A DNA stretch of 54,784 nucleotides from a virus, in IMG/VR virus record IMGVR_UViG_3300042197_004232, positions 1-54,784 of that record. One strand, 5' to 3'. This document shows positions 8,277 to 15,969 of this stretch, piece by piece; position 1 is the stretch's first letter, and each line of letters begins with the position of its first letter. The notes under the pieces are model-generated. The model did not search any database and had not been told where the DNA came from. It was given only the letters and a program-made list of their open reading frames with translations. The position numbers and the translations under genes are program-made.

Positions 8277-8474
8277 ATGCAATATGTTATCGTCGAAAAC
8301 GACAAATACGGGCGCACACACGCGTACCGCGAAACAAAAGCGCACTTTCAAGAAGCTGAAAAAGTACGCAAAGAACTCGGCATGCGCCGGCTGGACCCGG
8401 CGCTGCTTGACGAAGAAAGCGACTTGTCAGACTACGGAAAAGGCTGTTACTTCGTGTTTCGTTGTAAAAAATAA
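8277..8474 (+). CDS. Unknown small protein
   Basis: A 65-residue charged protein with GGAGG upstream (the TGGAGG just before the previous stop). It begins MQYVIVENDKYGRTHAY and is predicted beta-helix-beta. Nothing further can be said. Confidence 0.6.
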   Translation: MQYVIVENDKYGRTHAYRETKAHFQEAEKVRKELGMRRLDPALLDEESDLSDYGKGCYFVFRCKK

Positions 8475-8485
8475 ACGGAGGCGCC

Positions 8486-10045
8486 ATGAGCGTCGACAGC
8501 GCAGGCTACGTCACCGAAGTGGCGTATATGCCGGGGTTTTACGAATACATGGCGCCCACGGCGCTGCACTACGTTGCCGGCCTGAACGGTGCCACGCCGC
8601 CGAGCATCCAACAACCGTTCCGTTACCTCGAACTTGGCTGCGGCCTTGGGCAGACGTTTACGACGCTTGCCGCGGCTAATCCTGCCGGCCAATTCGTCGG
8701 CGTCGACGTCAACCCGGCGCACATCGACAGCGCCGATAAAGACATCAAAGCCGGCGGGCTGACAAACGCCAGCGCCGTCCTGTCTGATTTTGCCAGCCTG
8801 TCGCCCGACTACGGTGAGTTTGACTTTATCGGAGTTCACGGCGTCTTGAGTTGGGTCACGCCGGCGGTGCAGCACCAGTTGCTAAACGCTGTCGATCGGC
8901 ATCTTAAACCGGGCGGGCTGCTGCTCGTCAGCTACAACGCGCTTCCGGGCTGGGCGCAACTTTCGCCAATTCGCGAAATGATTCGCCAGTACGCCGCCAA
9001 AACCTCCGGGTCGCCGTTGGAAAAGATTGCCGGCGCGCTGAAGTACTTAGAGTACGTCAGCGGACGCAAAAGCGAATATTTTGCCAAAAATGACGCCGCT
9101 CGGCAGCATGTCCAACATTTGTTTAAAAGCGACCGACGGTATCTTGTGCACGAATACCTCAACGAGCATTGGCGCGCGTTTTACTTTCACGAAGTCGCCG
9201 CACTCTGCCGGCCATATGGGTTCCAATTTGCCGGAACGCTGCCGGCAGTCACGAACCACTGGGCCATGTGCGTCGCGCCCGAACTTCACGATTTGTTTGC
9301 CACCGCGGCCGACCGGGCCACCATCGAAACGCACAAAGACTTTTGCGCTAACTTTATGTTTCGCTGGGATATTTACAGCAAAAACGCTCTCCGCACACCG
9401 ACTGCCGTCGACCGTGTGCGCGCCGGCACAGACCTGTATTTTTCTCTAACGGAATTGCGCGTACCGTATCACGTGCACCTAGGCTGTGGCGCCGTCGAGA
9501 TCAAGGGACCAGAATATGAACTGCTGCAGCTAATCTTGACAGAAAAAAGTCGAACCCTGCCGGAACTCATCGCCGCGGCTGGATTACCGGAGGCGCAGTG
9601 GCCAACGTTGGTCCAGGCGCTCGACCGCGGAGTGGCCACAGGTTTTGTCAGCATAAGCGCGGCACCTATTCCTGCAAAGCAACCAATTAACGCCGCGACG
9701 ACATACACGTTCAGCCACGCGTACAATCGTGCTGCCGCACACAAATCGGCGTTCAGCGGTGAACACGCAGCCGTCGCCAGCCCGCTGACAAGAACAGGCC
9801 ACATACTCAAAGAATTTGACGCCGGCATAGTTACCGCTTTGGTCGAACACGGACCAGACAACCTGCCGCAAGCCGTCGCACGCCTTATGGCGACAAAAAA
9901 TCGAACGTTGAAGCAAAACGGCGTACCCGTCACCAACCCTGTCGCGCAGAACGCGATTATTCAATCAGCCTGCGCTGAATTTTTCAAAAAAGTGCTACCA
10001 GAACTGGTGCAACTTAACATTCTTCAACCGCACTCGGGCGCGTAA
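8486..10045 (+). CDS. SAM-dependent methyltransferase with regulatory domain
   Basis: A 519-residue protein with a GGAGG ribosome site. Residues 44-200 form a class I Rossmann methyltransferase: motif I YLELGCGLGQ at 48-56, the acidic ribose-binding Asp74 in FVGVDVNP, and the post-motif DFIGVHGVLSWV and LKPGGLLLVSYNALPGW. The rest matches the layout of the methyltransferase regulatory domain family (MethyTransf_Reg), known from bacterial surface-polysaccharide loci and some phages. The substrate is unknown. A role in modifying a sugar, host surface or phage product is inferred, and a DNA methylase is less likely as no DPPY-type motif is present. Confidence 0.85.
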   Translation: MSVDSAGYVTEVAYMPGFYEYMAPTALHYVAGLNGATPPSIQQPFRYLELGCGLGQTFTTLAAANPAGQFVGVDVNPAHIDSADKDIKAGGLTNASAVLSDFASLSPDYGEFDFIGVHGVLSWVTPAVQHQLLNAVDRHLKPGGLLLVSYNALPGWAQLSPIREMIRQYAAKTSGSPLEKIAGALKYLEYVSGRKSEYFAKNDAARQHVQHLFKSDRRYLVHEYLNEHWRAFYFHEVAALCRPYGFQFAGTLPAVTNHWAMCVAPELHDLFATAADRATIETHKDFCANFMFRWDIYSKNALRTPTAVDRVRAGTDLYFSLTELRVPYHVHLGCGAVEIKGPEYELLQLILTEKSRTLPELIAAAGLPEAQWPTLVQALDRGVATGFVSISAAPIPAKQPINAATTYTFSHAYNRAAAHKSAFSGEHAAVASPLTRTGHILKEFDAGIVTALVEHGPDNLPQAVARLMATKNRTLKQNGVPVTNPVAQNAIIQSACAEFFKKVLPELVQLNILQPHSGA

Positions 10046-10051
10046 CTTCCT

Positions 10052-10384
10052 GTGAAAACAATCAAATACTTTGACAAATCGCTGCTCAAAACAATTAACT
10101 ATTTTTCGTCGAAAATCCTGCAGTACAACCGGACGCTGTCGCCCGCATTTATCGACACGTTGCCGGATGACAAGCTTTTTCCAGTCGTGTTTACCCTACT
10201 GCACGAGCACAAAGCCGGACAGCCTTGCGATCCCCATATGCGCTGCATGATCGCCGTCCAAGATTTGGCGGGTAATTTTCATCGCGTCATGCTCGACGTC
10301 GAAATGCGGCTCTATGAGCGGTTACCGACAGCAGAGGTGCCAGACACCCCAACCGAGCCCGCCGACGCTGTCGCCGGCTCCTAG
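10052..10384 (+). CDS. Unknown small protein
   Basis: A 110-residue protein starting at GTG 10052, six bases after the methyltransferase. The N-terminus is basic and Tyr-rich (KTIKYFDKSLLKTINYFSSKILQYNR); the C-terminus is a low-complexity acidic Pro/Thr/Ala tail. It is the last gene before a terminator. No family is recognised. Confidence 0.6.
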   Translation: MKTIKYFDKSLLKTINYFSSKILQYNRTLSPAFIDTLPDDKLFPVVFTLLHEHKAGQPCDPHMRCMIAVQDLAGNFHRVMLDVEMRLYERLPTAEVPDTPTEPADAVAGS

Positions 10385-10397
10385 AACGTCTGGGCGC

Positions 10398-10423
10398 GCC
10401 TGAGAAAGCTGTCAGGCTCTTTT
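10398..10423 (+). terminator. Probable rho-independent terminator
   Basis: GCCTGA and TCAGGC form a 6-bp stem around an 8-base loop, followed by TCTTTT. A second short hairpin (GGCCT / AGGCC) sits immediately downstream. It lies 14 bases after the stop of the last gene of the first accessory block. Confidence 0.6.
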
Positions 10424-10689
10424 GGCCTTTGACACAGGCCTGAGTTCTTTGCCCGCCATTTGGCTCACTCCGTGGCAAGCGTATGGCGCCTTTGGGCCAA
10501 CGCTGTCTGTCTTTCCTAATAAAACGGTTTCTACGTAGTAGTTCGGGTAAATGGGACATTTGGCCTATTTTTTGCGTCGTAACATATTGTCAGCAAAGAA
10601 CTTAAGTAGGCCTTGTATATTTGGGTAAGATTCGCCGTAACTGTTTGTCAAATATGGACTTACCCACTTCACGATTTTTCGTGTTTTTT
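10424..10689 (+). other. Non-coding regulatory gap with dyad repeats
   Basis: No convincing gene lies in 10385-10746. The stretch holds two widely spaced inverted repeats: GGCCTA (10562-10567) with TAGGCC (10607-10612), and GGGTAAG (10623-10629) with CTTACCC (10659-10665). A short hairpin CACGA-TTTT-TCGTG (10670-10683) is followed by TTTTTT. The dyads could be operators and the last hairpin a weak terminator that insulates the promoter at 10695. Confidence 0.5.
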
Positions 10690-10722
10690 GCGCCTTGACG
10701 CTGTGTCGAGGCGCAGTACCCT
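10690..10722 (+). promoter_or_regulatory. Likely sigma70-type promoter with overlapping palindrome
   Basis: TTGACG (10695-10700) and TACCCT (10717-10722) are spaced by 16 bases, 24 bases before the strong AAGGAGG ribosome site of the next gene. A 10-bp palindrome, GCGCCTTGAC and GTCGAGGCGC (10690-10714), covers the -35 box, so a repressor could block it. The -10 box is a weak match. Confidence 0.45.
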
Positions 10723-10746
10723 TACGGCTCGCGCAAGGAGGTGCTC

Positions 10747-11199
10747 ATGAGCGTTATTCGTCGGTCTCCCCGTCCCCCGAGAAACAGCCGCTGTCCGTGC
10801 GGGAGCGAGAAGAAATTCAAATACTGCTGCATTGCCGACGCGCAAGCACAGCCGCAGGTCGTCGCCCAGCAGGCTACGTATATCGACTCCGGCGAAGAAG
10901 CCGTGCGGTATGTCATCGTCGACAACAAGGGCACCGGCTTTTTTGTTGACAAAGACGGTCGCATCCTTGTGTTTGCAACGCGGGCAGACGCTATCGCTAT
11001 TGCTACGTTGGACGAGTTTGTTGCCGCTGCGCCGGGCGAGATCAATGTTGCGGGCGTCGGCGAAACCAAATGGCAGCACTTGCAGGCCACGTTGCCGTTC
11101 GTCGAAGTCACGGCAGAAACGGCCGCGGCGTTTGTGCGCGAGCGTATCGCGGCTCTAACGGCACCCGCGCCAGCCGAGGTTTCCGAAAGCGCTGAATGA
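10747..11199 (+). CDS. SEC-C motif zinc-binding protein
   Basis: A 150-residue protein. ATG 10747 is set by AAGGAGG five bases upstream rather than the in-frame GTG at 10741. Residues 13-28 (NSRCPCGSEKKFKYCC) are a SEC-C motif: CxC, eight residues, CC (Cys16, 18, 27, 28), which binds one zinc as in the SecA tail and many accessory proteins. The rest is alpha/beta (VRYVIVDNKGTGFFVDKDGRILVF) of unknown function. It opens a cassette of overlapping genes behind its own promoter. Confidence 0.85.
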   Translation: MSVIRRSPRPPRNSRCPCGSEKKFKYCCIADAQAQPQVVAQQATYIDSGEEAVRYVIVDNKGTGFFVDKDGRILVFATRADAIAIATLDEFVAAAPGEINVAGVGETKWQHLQATLPFVEVTAETAAAFVRERIAALTAPAPAEVSESAE

Positions 11200-12233
11200 G
11201 TTTCTTACAAGACGCGCTGGAGCCCGCGTACGCAACGGCGCGGGCATACGCGCTGTACGTTGTAAACACGCGGGACGCGTTGCCGTACCGGTTTGCCCGA
11301 GACGTCGTCTACGGCGCCGACGACCCCGACCTCGATGTTGTTTACGAAAAAATCAACGACGTTCGCCGGCTGACCATCGACCGGCTTTTCAATATGGCGC
11401 GGTTTGCGCTGCGGATGCCGGTTCGCGGGCTGATGCTCGACGAACGCTATTGCGACCAAGACCGCCTGCTGCGCGCGTTCATGCTCGGCATTTGGTGCCG
11501 GCCGACGTGCGTGGTTTATCCGCCCAAAACACAGACCCGTAAATTCAAGTCGTGCGGGTGCGCGAATTTTTGTCCGGCGTGCTGGGCGTCTGTCACGGCT
11601 CGGCAGTGCGAACAGTGCACCGATGTCATTACGGATTTGCTGGCCGCAAACGTTTCGACTATTGCGATTACGGCCCGCGTGTCAGAAGAGTTTGTACCTG
11701 CTCCGCAGATTTGTCCGACGGCGTACGCCGAACCGGAAACGCTTGTCGCCGCCGCCAATGTCGTTCACGGCATTGTCAAAACCTACAAGCGGCGACTTGA
11801 AGCGCGGCGAAAGCAAGTGCAGCGCAAGACGCTGGCGGCGTGTTGGCGGCTGGTGCTCGTTCCGGCCGAAGGTGGTTGGCGGTTGCAATGCCGGCAGTTT
11901 ATGTTGACAAAGCCGGCCGTCGCACCGCCGGTTTTGCGGATGCGAGACGCCACCGTGCCGTTTTCCAAAACTGTCTGCGTCCGCGACAGCGCCGACCCGG
12001 CAATCGTGCAACTGCTGCGGCCGTTTGCCGTATACCCGCGGGCGCTTCTGACCGAAGACGTCGATTTAACCGCCGCGGGTTTGAACGCTATTTCAACGCA
12101 GCGTATGCTTGGCGGCTCCGGCGCGTTTCGCCGGGTTGGAGATGGACTTGTTCGCGCTGCCCGGCGGATGGCTCCGCTTTTTGGAGGCGATACACATGAC
12201 GCCGGACAACCAGCCAAAACCAAAAGCAGATAG
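11196..12233 (+). CDS. Unknown protein with Cys cluster
   Basis: A 345-residue protein starting in an ATGA overlap. A Cys-rich segment at 120-141 (CGCANFCPACWASVTARQCEQC) has six Cys and probably binds zinc; such clusters occur in some plasmid and phage replication proteins. I see no HUH, primase or nuclease motif to support a replication role. The N-terminal 110 residues are helical and Arg-rich, and the C-terminal part has a basic linker and a Lys/Arg end. The function is unknown. Confidence 0.7.
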   Translation: MSFLQDALEPAYATARAYALYVVNTRDALPYRFARDVVYGADDPDLDVVYEKINDVRRLTIDRLFNMARFALRMPVRGLMLDERYCDQDRLLRAFMLGIWCRPTCVVYPPKTQTRKFKSCGCANFCPACWASVTARQCEQCTDVITDLLAANVSTIAITARVSEEFVPAPQICPTAYAEPETLVAAANVVHGIVKTYKRRLEARRKQVQRKTLAACWRLVLVPAEGGWRLQCRQFMLTKPAVAPPVLRMRDATVPFSKTVCVRDSADPAIVQLLRPFAVYPRALLTEDVDLTAAGLNAISTQRMLGGSGAFRRVGDGLVRAARRMAPLFGGDTHDAGQPAKTKSR

Positions 12234-13371
12234 CCGCAGGCATTGGCACGCGTACGAACCTATTTACGCGCGCTGGCGGTACATTTGTGACACTGTCTTT
12301 TCGGGCGACTACCGCCGCATGTCGCGGGCGGTTGCCGTCGACCAGCGTGATCTCCGGCGCGTAGCGCTGCGTCACTCGCACTTGACAGTGCGGCTGGCGG
12401 CCCATGTCGTCGCAAAACTCGGCTTGAACGCCGAGTGGTTGCTGTGTGGGTCGGGGTCTGTGTTCAAATCGCCGGCAACGACAAGCGAGTTTGTGCTGCC
12501 GCCGCGTTTGACGCCCACGTTCTCCGTGTTTGACACTGTCGAGCACGCCCCCGGTGTCGAGTTTTCTACAACGACGTTTGTCGCCGACATGAAAGTTCCG
12601 ACAGGCGATATTGACGATTTTTTAACAGGGGCCCGCGCCGTGTACGCGGCTCGGGTGCACTGCAAACCTGTCGGCGTTTTTGTGGGGCAGCAAGTGTTTT
12701 CGTGTTTTCCGCACAACACGGTGTTGCCGTTGTTCAAAGAGCAGCACGCCACGTTTCTGGTTGCAACACTCGGCGCCGCAGTTGCCGACATTGTGTTGGC
12801 CGGCTCTCCGCCCGGTTTTGACGTCAATACCGTGGCGCGTGAAGCAGCCATTCGCGGTGTCGGCTACGGCGAAACATTCGTCAAAACCATGCAACAAACC
12901 ACCGCGGCAGTCAAAAGTTTTTTTGCGGCAGTCAGCACACTTGACGTTCCCGTGTTGCTTTCCGTCGAATTCGGCGAGATTGGCCGGCATACCGCCCCGG
13001 CCGTTCGCGGCGCAGAAGCCGGCGCGGCCATCGGCGCCGCGGCGTACACAGACCTGCTTGTATTCACGGCGCAATTACAAAACTTTTTTGGCGAGCCCGG
13101 CGGCGTATTCATCGTTGTCGGCGATGAAGTCCGGGGCGTTCGCTTGTTGCTTGAACGCTTTGAAGCGTTGAAACTTGTGGCGCCAAACCAGACAGGATTT
13201 ACCGTTGTGATTTTTGCGGCGCACAACCGCTCGCTGGCGCAGGCTGTCAAGAACTGTGGCGGCACGGCGCTGTTTCTCTGCCCGCCAACTCCCGCGGCGT
13301 TGGCGTTATTCAAGACCGCGTGCACCGACGTGTACGCAGGGAAGGTACCTTATGACCAAACTCATGTTTGA
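12196..13371 (+). CDS. CI-repressor-like head fused to an unknown domain
   Basis: A 391-residue protein with GGAGG before ATG 12196, overlapping the Cys-cluster gene by 38 bases. Residues 20-90 resemble the helix-turn-helix of the phage CI repressor family, ending in the typical LNAEWLLCGSGSVF (compare the usual EWLLTGEGPM). There is no LexA-like peptidase pair (Ser/Lys) afterwards. Instead about 290 residues show repeated hydrophobic strands and Gly-rich turns (FLVATLGAAVADIVLAGSPPGFD, VPVLLSVEFGEIGR, GVFIVVGDEVRG, FTVVIFAAHNR), which suggests a Rossmann-like alpha/beta fold. The body is not recognised. Confidence 0.7.
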   Translation: MTPDNQPKPKADSRRHWHAYEPIYARWRYICDTVFSGDYRRMSRAVAVDQRDLRRVALRHSHLTVRLAAHVVAKLGLNAEWLLCGSGSVFKSPATTSEFVLPPRLTPTFSVFDTVEHAPGVEFSTTTFVADMKVPTGDIDDFLTGARAVYAARVHCKPVGVFVGQQVFSCFPHNTVLPLFKEQHATFLVATLGAAVADIVLAGSPPGFDVNTVAREAAIRGVGYGETFVKTMQQTTAAVKSFFAAVSTLDVPVLLSVEFGEIGRHTAPAVRGAEAGAAIGAAAYTDLLVFTAQLQNFFGEPGGVFIVVGDEVRGVRLLLERFEALKLVAPNQTGFTVVIFAAHNRSLAQAVKNCGGTALFLCPPTPAALALFKTACTDVYAGKVPYDQTHV

Positions 13372-14530
13372 TGTTGCTTCTCCGTTACAGACTTTTCTCG
13401 ATACGATTGGCAAGGACAGCACGCCGCAAGAACAACTGTTTTTGACCGCGGGGCTTATTGAACTCCTTCGCCGCACGAAGAATCGCACGCACGTGCTGGC
13501 CATGGCGGAACTTTTGGTGGAGAGCGCCGACGAGCCGTGGCAGTCGATTCCGTTTTCGTTGACCAAAACGCTTTTGTCATCGGAATACAAATCCTTGGTG
13601 ACGGCGGCTGGTGTTTCTGCGGACCGCGTACCGCAAACGCTCTTGGTGGCGCTGCAGTTGTTTCTATGCCAAGGCGGGGAGGTTTCGGAGCCCGCTTTGC
13701 GCGAGGCTGTTGAAACCGTGTGCGAAACGATGACCGGGGCGGATACTGGCGGGCACTCCCCGGCCGCCGAGGAGCCGCCGCCAAAAAAAGATAGGGCGCC
13801 CGGCGTCGAAGTTTTCAACGCCAATCTTTTGCGCCGAGGGTTTGCGCCGCAGCCATTGACGGCTGAACTGGCTAAACAACTCGGAGTGCGGTTGGTGACG
13901 TACCGGGCGCCGTTACCGCAGGACAGGCTGAGCCCTACACTGCGGGCCATCGCTTTTCCCGCCGGCGAGGCAGCGCACGCGTTGCTGCTCGAAACCGGCG
14001 AGTATGTCATCGTCGCCAACGACGCGGCGCATCTGGAGTTCACTGAGACGCCGGCCGATTTTAAAGCCGTGTCGCCGGTGCTATTGGCCAATGTCGTGGC
14101 GGCACACGAGCGCTTGCAAGCACTCGGCCTGTTGTCCGAGCAGGCGTCAACACATATTGCCACTGGTTGCCTTGGCAAGATAACCAAGATGCATTTTCAG
14201 GGTGAGTATGACGGGCTTGAAGACCTGCAACCGTTGACGGAGGTCTTCTCAGGCTCGCGGCCGTCTGGTATGCTGCGCGGCTCTCGCACCGCCCAAAACG
14301 TTGTGTACGTTCCCGTCATGGGCACGAACATGTTTATCGGTCTCTTCGCCGCACTCGACGATACTGGCCCATATGGCACGGCGCGCATTGTGCAAGACCG
14401 CACGGACGCCGAGCCCGGCCGCGTGCTTATTCGGCACGACACGCCCCGGCAGATTACGCCGCAAGGCGTGTACTTGTTTCCTACCTCTGAGTGTTTCGTT
14501 TCTTTCACTGCTATTTTTGACACACCATGA
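13352..14530 (+). CDS. Unknown protein of the 10.7-15.4 kb cassette
   Basis: A 392-residue protein with GGGAAGG before ATG 13352, overlapping the previous gene by 20 bases. The N-terminal 140 residues are helical; a Pro/Glu/Lys-rich linker follows (AAEEPPPKKDRAPG, near 145-158) and then a 230-residue predicted mixed domain with a Gly-rich, beta-rich end (VVYVPVMGTNMFIGLFAALDD). No motif is recognised. It is probably cytoplasmic. Confidence 0.7.
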   Translation: MTKLMFDVASPLQTFLDTIGKDSTPQEQLFLTAGLIELLRRTKNRTHVLAMAELLVESADEPWQSIPFSLTKTLLSSEYKSLVTAAGVSADRVPQTLLVALQLFLCQGGEVSEPALREAVETVCETMTGADTGGHSPAAEEPPPKKDRAPGVEVFNANLLRRGFAPQPLTAELAKQLGVRLVTYRAPLPQDRLSPTLRAIAFPAGEAAHALLLETGEYVIVANDAAHLEFTETPADFKAVSPVLLANVVAAHERLQALGLLSEQASTHIATGCLGKITKMHFQGEYDGLEDLQPLTEVFSGSRPSGMLRGSRTAQNVVYVPVMGTNMFIGLFAALDDTGPYGTARIVQDRTDAEPGRVLIRHDTPRQITPQGVYLFPTSECFVSFTAIFDTP

Positions 14531-14805
14531 CACCATCTGACTTTGCCGATTTTGATGACGACGACATGCTCGACGACATCGAGCACCAAGAGCCCCAGCC
14601 GTGGGAAGTAATGTTGAACGTCCGCGGGTTGCTGTGCACGAGGTACGGCAAGGAGCGCGGCGAAGACATCTATGGGCTGCTGTTCAGCGCCGCGCAACAC
14701 GCGGCAAACAACACACCTGTCGAAACCCAGCCGGGCATCTTGTTTACCGAAGACGGCGGGGAGTTCGTCGGGTTTGAAGCCGAAGACATGCGCGAGGAGT
14801 TTTAG
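14527..14805 (+). CDS. Unknown small acidic protein
   Basis: A 92-residue protein starting in an ATGA overlap. It is very acidic at both ends (DFADFDDDDMLDDIEHQE, EAEDMREEF) around a helical centre. Its position suggests it is translated together with its neighbours; the function is unknown. Confidence 0.6.
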   Translation: MTPSDFADFDDDDMLDDIEHQEPQPWEVMLNVRGLLCTRYGKERGEDIYGLLFSAAQHAANNTPVETQPGILFTEDGGEFVGFEAEDMREEF

Positions 14806-14813
14806 ACAACATT

Positions 14814-15398
14814 ATGTACTTGTTTGTTGACACGGAAACCGGCGGCCTGACACCCGAGCACAGCCTGCTGACGGTGTCCTGCATCATCGTGGACGAGCAC
14901 TTCAACATTATCCCCGTCGCGGCCGAGGACGGGCGCCCGGGTCTGTATCTCGACATCAAGCACGACGAGTACTCACTGACGTCGGGCGCGCTTTCTGTCA
15001 ACAAAATCAATTTGGTTGAGCACGACAAACACGCTACGGCTATTCCCGAGGCCCGTTCAATGCTGCGAGCATTTTTGAATCGGGGGCTGCAAGCCATGAA
15101 CAAGAAGCGTTTCGTGCCAGCCGGGCACAACGTCGGTTTCGACGTGCGGTTTCTCCAGGCGTACTTACTGTCCCCCGAAGAGTGGGACCAGTATTTTACG
15201 TATCCCGCGTTGGATACAGCCGCCGTTGCAAGGTTCTTCAACGCGGCTGGGATTCATGCCGGCGGATATTCGCTTGGGCGCCTGCGCGACAAATTCATTC
15301 CTCATGCGTCAGGCGGAGACTTGCACAACGCCGAAATCGACAACCTGACGGCAATAGAACTGGCCAAGAAGTTCGTGTCGTTGGTGCCCAGACAATAA
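14814..15398 (+). CDS. DEDDh 3'-5' exonuclease (DnaQ-like)
   Basis: A 194-residue protein of the RNase T / DnaQ fold. ExoI is DTETGG with Asp6 and Glu8, ExoII is GHNVGFDVRFL with Asp110, and ExoIII is HNAEIDNLTA with His171 and Asp176, so all DEDDh metal and general-base residues are present. It would remove nucleotides from 3' ends of DNA or RNA. Since the phage polymerase has its own exonuclease domain, this stand-alone enzyme may serve repair, RNA trimming or host DNA breakdown. Confidence 0.9.
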   Translation: MYLFVDTETGGLTPEHSLLTVSCIIVDEHFNIIPVAAEDGRPGLYLDIKHDEYSLTSGALSVNKINLVEHDKHATAIPEARSMLRAFLNRGLQAMNKKRFVPAGHNVGFDVRFLQAYLLSPEEWDQYFTYPALDTAAVARFFNAAGIHAGGYSLGRLRDKFIPHASGGDLHNAEIDNLTAIELAKKFVSLVPRQ

Positions 15399-15570
15399 CA
15401 ATTCAGTGGGCAGGCTGGTGCCCGTACTTGCAAAAACCGCTGCCTTCATCGGCGGTCCAGCACCCCAGTCGGCCGTGGGTTCGTAACGCCGAAGCCGACA
15501 ACATCTAAACTAAGAAGACTCCTACTGGGTGTGGGTCGGAAGTCGTCAATGCAAGGATGCAAGCGCGGAG
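15399..15570 (+). other. Non-coding stretch with nested hairpins before tRNA
   Basis: No start codon opens a credible gene here. Several stems can form: GGGCA/TGCCC (15408-15423), ACCGC/GCGGT (15436-15456) directly enclosed by GCTGG/CCAGC (15414-15418 with 15457-15461), and GTCGGC/GCCGAC (15468-15499) with an inner TTCG/CGAA. The first and third of these compete. This could be a tRNA leader, a small RNA or chance pairing. Confidence 0.35.
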
Positions 15571-15641
15571 TGCCCGATGGTGTAACGGTAGCACAAGGGA
15601 TTTTGGTTCCCTTTGTCTAGGTTCGAATCCTAGTCGGGCAT
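15571..15641 (+). tRNA. tRNA-Gln (anticodon TTG)
   Basis: A complete cloverleaf: acceptor TGCCCGA/TCGGGCA, D arm GTG/CAC with a TAACGGTAG loop, anticodon stem AGGGA/TCCCT with loop TTTTGGT (anticodon TTG, reads CAA/CAG), and T arm CTAGG/CCTAG with TTCGAAT. No CCA is encoded after the discriminator base, so the host must add it. It is the only tRNA I find in the window. Confidence 0.93.
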
Positions 15642-15675
15642 TGAATTGGTTTGGTTTTTATGGGGGGAGTAAACA

Positions 15676-15906
15676 ATGGGTTATGCAAAAGATCAGTTAG
15701 ACGAAGAACAGGCGCGCGCACATGAAGAATATGTGAAAGAAAGTATTTGTCCAGAATGCGGAGAAGAGCGCGAAGAAATTACGCTAGACCACAATACGTT
15801 TTGGCTTTGCGATACGTGCGACGGCGATGACGAAAGCTACGACGATATCGGTGACGAGCCGCCGGAAGAAGAAGACGAGTTGTGGGGTTCGGCAGATTGC
15901 TTGTAG
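15676..15906 (+). CDS. Small acidic zinc-ribbon protein
   Basis: A 76-residue protein with a GGGGGGAG ribosome site. CPEC (25-28) and CDTC (45-48) form a zinc ribbon; the rest is very acidic, especially the end (DDESYDDIGDEPPEEEDE). Such proteins may bind nucleic-acid enzymes, but no function is known. Confidence 0.7.
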   Translation: MGYAKDQLDEEQARAHEEYVKESICPECGEEREEITLDHNTFWLCDTCDGDDESYDDIGDEPPEEEDELWGSADCL

Positions 15907-15916
15907 CAAAAACATT

Positions 15917-15953
15917 TAGGTGGTGTGTACACTAAACAGTGTATTCACCCCTA
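15917..15953 (+). promoter_or_regulatory. Imperfect hairpin upstream of HNH gene
   Basis: TAGG-T-GGTG-TG-TACACT pairs with AGTGTA-TT-CACC-CCTA around an AAAC loop, giving 14 pairs with a bulge and a small internal loop. It has no T-run after it on the + strand, so it is more likely an operator or RNA control element than a terminator. It lies 16 bases before the HNH start. Confidence 0.4.
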
Positions 15954-15969
15954 AACTCGGGAGGCACGG

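Noticed and set aside
10483-10605. 40-codon frame in the non-coding gap
   Set aside because: No ribosome site and no sensible composition; it crosses the dyad repeats.
11196-12233. Rolling-circle replication initiator
   Set aside because: The Cys cluster is suggestive, but no HUH motif or catalytic Tyr arrangement is visible.
12196-13371. Lysogeny repressor, making this a temperate phage
   Set aside because: Only the head resembles CI; there is no LexA-like peptidase part and no integrase or attachment site in the window.
13306-14187. Long open frame on the minus strand (293 codons) and other minus-strand frames such as 46486-47181 and 51502-52263
   Set aside because: They lie fully opposite well-supported + strand genes, have Ser/Arg/Cys-heavy shadow composition and no ribosome sites.
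15401-15508. Open frame reading QWAGWCPYLQKPL upstream of the tRNA
   Set aside because: It has no start codon of its own near the reading stretch and would need to begin inside the exonuclease gene.
15399-15570. A second tRNA before tRNA-Gln
   Set aside because: A GGTTCG-like T loop occurs, but its flanking bases do not pair and no acceptor or anticodon stem can be built.
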